DNA of 31,626 nt, taken from NCBI GenBank assembly GCA_039187315.1, contig JBCCZQ010000035.1:1-31626 (forward strand), read 5' to 3'. Shown here piece after piece: positions 29,479 to 31,626 of this stretch. How positions within the stretch are numbered: position 1 is the stretch's first letter; each line of letters opens with the position of its first letter. Under the pieces are notes generated by a model. The model had not been told where the DNA came from. It made no database searches and saw only the letters and a program-made list of their open reading frames with translations. This DNA comes from JANQQZ01 sp039187315. Lineage in GTDB: Bacteria; Planctomycetota; Phycisphaerae; Phycisphaerales; UBA1924. Made by a program: the position numbers and the translations under genes.

Positions 29479-29676
29479 GCAAACCCTCTTCTGTGCGAAA
29501 GCCGGCCACCCGGCACCACATTTGTGAAGCGCTGCCGATGCGCAGCGCATTAGGAAGCGTAGCAAGCAGCATGCAACCTGACCACTGAGAATATCATATC
29601 AATTCGGACGTTCTTATATTCGCAGTCTGTCCGGATTGGCGATGTGTTGAGACAGGCACAATTTGTCAGGCCCGCG
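29479..29676. other. AT-rich intergenic region between parB and the basic protein gene
   Basis: No gene is seen. Positions about 29587-29625 form a short AT-rich island in GC-rich surroundings, probably holding the promoter of the gene at 29020-29478. An inverted repeat GCGCTG/CAGCGC is at 29529-29548. TGAGAATATCATATCA near 29586 resembles a degenerate Fur-type site but the match is weak. Confidence 0.4.
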
Positions 29677-30819
29677 TTAGACGTCGGGGCGGACGCCCAG
29701 CCGCTCGACCAGGCCCTCGAAATGATCGTTGCCATAGAAGTCGATGCAGATCGCGCCCTTCGTACCCGACTTGTTGGCGCGGATTCGCACACGTGAGTTC
29801 AGCGATTCCCCGAGCTGCTTCTCCATCGAGGCGAGCACAAGTCTGTGTCGGCTCTGATCGTCGGTGCCCGGGGTGTTTGCTGACCCGCGTTCGGGGTGCT
29901 TGCCGGCCTTGGACTCGGCCGCAGCTCGTTCTAATCGCCTGACCGACCACCCCCCCGCTGCCGCGGCTTGAGCAAGCTCCACCCGCGTCGCACCGGCCGG
30001 CAGCCCGGCCAGCGCCTTCCCGTGGCCCGTGTTCAGGCTGCCCGCGTTCAGCAGCGACCGGATCGCGGGCTCCAGGCCGACAAGGCGCACCAGGTTCGCG
30101 ACCGTCGAGCGGTCCAGCAGCAGCCGCTCGGCCGCCTCGGCCTGCGTCAGCCCGTCGCGGGCGATCATCCCCGCGATCGCATCGGCCTTCTCCATCGGGC
30201 CGAGGTCCTGGCGGTGCACATTCTCGATCAGCGCCCATGCGCCGGCGTCGCGGTCCTCGAGCGGGCGGACCAACGCCGGGACCCGGGTCAGGCCAGCGAG
30301 CTTGGCAGCCCGCCAGCGACGCTCACCCGCGATCAGCTCGTAGCGTCCTCCGGTCGACCCCCCCGCTGACCCCGGCCGAACCAGGATGGGTTGCATGACG
30401 CCATCGCGTGCGATCGACCTGGCAAGCTCGCTCAGCCGATCGTCATCAAACTGCTCCCGCGGCTGAAACCGGTTTGGGATGATCGAGCCGACCGGCAGAT
30501 GAATCACGGATTGAACGTCCGATAAATCATCGCTTGTCGCGGACTCGGTCTTGCTATGGGCTGACGCTCCGTGGACTGTTACTGTGTCGGTCCGGCTATC
30601 GGTACGGGTTGCTGCCGTGAGATCAGGCTCGACCGAGGCGTCATTCGACGAGGCCGCTTCGGGCGCCTGTGTGCTCGCCGTTGCATCGGTGGGCGGCGGT
30701 TCGACGGGCACAGGATCGCCCATCAGACCGCTCAGGCCCTTGCCCAGACGCCGTCGTTTGGTTGGATTTGAGGATGCCGTAGTGGTGTTTTTGGCCGATG
30801 TCGGTCCGTTCGTGCTCAT
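29677..30819 (-). CDS. parB: Chromosome partitioning protein ParB
   Basis: Protein of 380 residues, the CTP-dependent clamp that loads at parS sites and recruits SMC for chromosome segregation. The N-terminal RLGKGLSGLMG (24-34) is the usual ParA-contacting start. A long Ser/Thr/Ala-rich linker (35-100) follows. The CTP-binding and N-domain motifs are GERRWRAA (165-172) and ENVHRQDLGPMEKA (199-212). A helix-turn-helix lies in GLTQAEAAERLLLDRSTVANL, then TGHGKALAGL (264-273). The C-terminal dimerisation domain ends GAICIDFYGNDHFEGLVERLG. The start at 30819 is preceded by GGAGG at a rather long 11 nt. parA normally lies directly upstream but here the neighbour is a divergent NUDIX gene, so parA must be elsewhere. 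A parS-like site is about 370 nt from the start. Confidence 0.95.
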   Translation of the reverse strand: MSTNGPTSAKNTTTASSNPTKRRRLGKGLSGLMGDPVPVEPPPTDATASTQAPEAASSNDASVEPDLTAATRTDSRTDTVTVHGASAHSKTESATSDDLSDVQSVIHLPVGSIIPNRFQPREQFDDDRLSELARSIARDGVMQPILVRPGSAGGSTGGRYELIAGERRWRAAKLAGLTRVPALVRPLEDRDAGAWALIENVHRQDLGPMEKADAIAGMIARDGLTQAEAAERLLLDRSTVANLVRLVGLEPAIRSLLNAGSLNTGHGKALAGLPAGATRVELAQAAAAGGWSVRRLERAAAESKAGKHPERGSANTPGTDDQSRHRLVLASMEKQLGESLNSRVRIRANKSGTKGAICIDFYGNDHFEGLVERLGVRPDV

Positions 30820-30899
30820 AGATAGATGGCCTCCATGCCTTGACGCGGCCCCTTGTGAGCCTCCGGTGTGGGACAAGCGTACGCTCGGCCCGGATCTGG

Positions 30900-30905
30900 T
30901 ACAAC
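30900..30905 (+). promoter_or_regulatory. Candidate -10 element of a leaderless NUDIX transcript
   Basis: TACAAC lies exactly 6 nt before the ATG at 30912; there is no Shine-Dalgarno sequence. The same arrangement recurs at several other starts in the window. Confidence 0.45.
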
Positions 30906-30911
30906 TCCGTA

Positions 30912-31379
30912 ATGGATGCCTCCCAGAGCAACGCCGGCAGGATCGAGGTCATCGCCCGTGGCCTGATCATCCGCGGCGGGCGGGTGCTGGTCTGTCGCAG
31001 CATCGAGGGCGGCTATGTCTATCTGCCAGGCGGCCATGTAGAGCCAGGTGAAATGGCTGAGGTGGCACTAGCGCGCGAGCTGGTCGAAGAGGCAGGCCTG
31101 CCGACAGAACCGGGCAAGTGCATCCTGATTGCTGAGGTTGTATTCGGTGACCCGCTCCGGGGTGGTGGGCACGAGCTCAACCTGGTGTTCCACGTGGAAC
31201 CTCCGTCCACCGAGGAGTCGATAGCGAGCCGGGAGCAGGCCATCGCGTTCGAGTGGCTCGATCTGGCGGCTGTTGTCGACACGGATCTTCGGCCGCGGGC
31301 GATAAAGGCTTGGCTGCTCGACGGGGCCGATTCGGGCCGGTCCGGGCCAGCGTTTGTAAGCGATCGCGAGCCGAGTTGA
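30912..31379 (+). CDS. NUDIX hydrolase
   Basis: Protein of 155 residues. The NUDIX box is complete: GGHVEPGEMAEVALARELVEEAGL (about residues 40-63), with the G-x5-E-x7-REUxEExGU pattern and REL.EEAG metal-binding glutamates. The core starts VIARGLIIRGGRVLVCRS, typical of the MutT-like fold. The family hydrolyses nucleoside diphosphate-linked compounds; the substrate cannot be predicted. I chose the ATG at 30912 over an upstream in-frame ATG at 30840 because the extension does not look like protein of this family. The gene is divergent from parB (92 nt apart). A parS-like palindrome lies inside it, encoding the residues FHVEP. Confidence 0.9.
   Translation: MDASQSNAGRIEVIARGLIIRGGRVLVCRSIEGGYVYLPGGHVEPGEMAEVALARELVEEAGLPTEPGKCILIAEVVFGDPLRGGGHELNLVFHVEPPSTEESIASREQAIAFEWLDLAAVVDTDLRPRAIKAWLLDGADSGRSGPAFVSDREPS
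31186..31201. promoter_or_regulatory. parS-like centromere site
   Basis: TGTTCCACGTGGAACC contains the perfect 14-bp palindrome GTTCCACGTGGAAC (31187-31200). It differs from the canonical parS core GTTTCACGTGAAAC only at one symmetric position in each half. It lies inside the NUDIX coding sequence about 370 nt from the start of parB, where parS sites are commonly found. I saw no second match in the window. Confidence 0.6.
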
Positions 31380-31386
31380 CTGCGGC

Positions 31387-31626
31387 ATGCTCGCGGCCGC
31401 TTGTTCAGCGGGGGCCTCCTCGTACTCGGCGCGGTTTGCCCCATTTGACACTCGATTCAACCAAGACTCGGTCCCGACGCACCATCCCGGCGTGCTGCCG
31501 CCCGATAGCCGTCACGTGCACGATGGTGGATCAGAACACGGGACCGGTGGCGATGCGCATCCGGATGCCGCGACGCGCGCCGGGCTGCTCGAGGAGCTGC
31601 TGGCCCGGACCGAGCGCGATGTCCGC
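31387..31626 (+). CDS. Partial reading frame running off the right edge
   Basis: The frame is open from an ATG at 31387 to the end of the window (80 codons), starting 7 nt after the NUDIX stop. A GTG at 31492 is an alternative start. The first 60 residues are low-complexity and the last ones (TRAGLLEELLARTERDVR) look like the first helix of a folded domain, which favours a real gene beginning here, perhaps at the GTG. A TTGACA at 31445-31450 has no -10 partner. The family cannot be recognised from this fragment. Confidence 0.4.
   Translation, partial: MLAAACSAGASSYSARFAPFDTRFNQDSVPTHHPGVLPPDSRHVHDGGSEHGTGGDAHPDAATRAGLLEELLARTERDVR

Noticed and set aside
31445..31450. Perfect TTGACA as a -35 box for the partial frame at the right edge
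   Set aside because: No TANNNT-like sequence lies at the right distance downstream.
1..31626. CRISPR arrays, tRNA or rRNA genes, phage or transposon genes
   Set aside because: None was seen; no regularly spaced repeats, tRNA-like cloverleaf ends, integrase or transposase motifs.

Overview
The window is high-GC chromosomal DNA that most resembles a member of the Planctomycetota, probably class Phycisphaerae. The pointers are two secreted proteins ending in a PEP-CTERM-type tail (PxPG, hydrophobic stretch, GLVAARRRR), a secreted protein with EF-hand/dockerin-like repeats (DxNxDG followed by DSDFFAWxxAF), a pseudopilin with an H-x9-DG signature, and several small CxxC/CPEC zinc-ribbon proteins. 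No tRNA, rRNA, CRISPR array, transposase or phage gene was seen. The assignment is inference from protein style, not from a marker gene.

Layout from left to right. 1-588 is the end of a SpoVR-family gene, meeting a lipoprotein gene tail to tail. 1984-5061 holds a TerB/DUF697 protein, a THUMP-like methyltransferase and an outer-membrane beta-barrel protein. 5255-8118 is a minus-strand cluster: a type II-like pseudopilin, two tandem paralogous secreted proteins with different C-terminal tails, and guanylate kinase (gmk), whose start codon lies inside a terminator-like hairpin. 8222-10581 is a second minus-strand group with pyrB. 10700-13013 is a tightly coupled plus-strand trio: ubiX and two zinc-ribbon membrane proteins. 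dnaE (13026-17024) follows on the minus strand. 17122-21521 holds two small proteins, a class IV aminotransferase, an unknown protein behind a palindrome-rich promoter, and an S41 peptidase. 21662-24671 holds a thioredoxin-fold protein, a cupin, and a PEP-CTERM protein behind a Fur-box-like operator and a structured leader. clpB covers 24807-27572. The gene-free kilobase after it carries a highly structured, terminator-ended RNA candidate on the minus strand and then a promoter and leader for a small lipoprotein. The right end holds a basic, winged-helix-like DNA-binding candidate, parB without an adjacent parA, and a NUDIX gene that contains a parS-like palindrome. A partial reading frame runs off the end.

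Most genes are housekeeping: pyrimidine, GMP/GDP, folate or amino-acid metabolism, replication, chromosome segregation and protein disaggregation. The less ordinary signals are regulatory and structural. These are a recurring TANNNT hexamer 5-7 nt before starts that lack a ribosome binding site (likely leaderless transcripts), the gmk start/terminator overlap, the palindrome cluster near 19.9 kb, the Fur-like box near 23.8 kb, the structured RNA near 28 kb, and the parB/parS arrangement near 31 kb.
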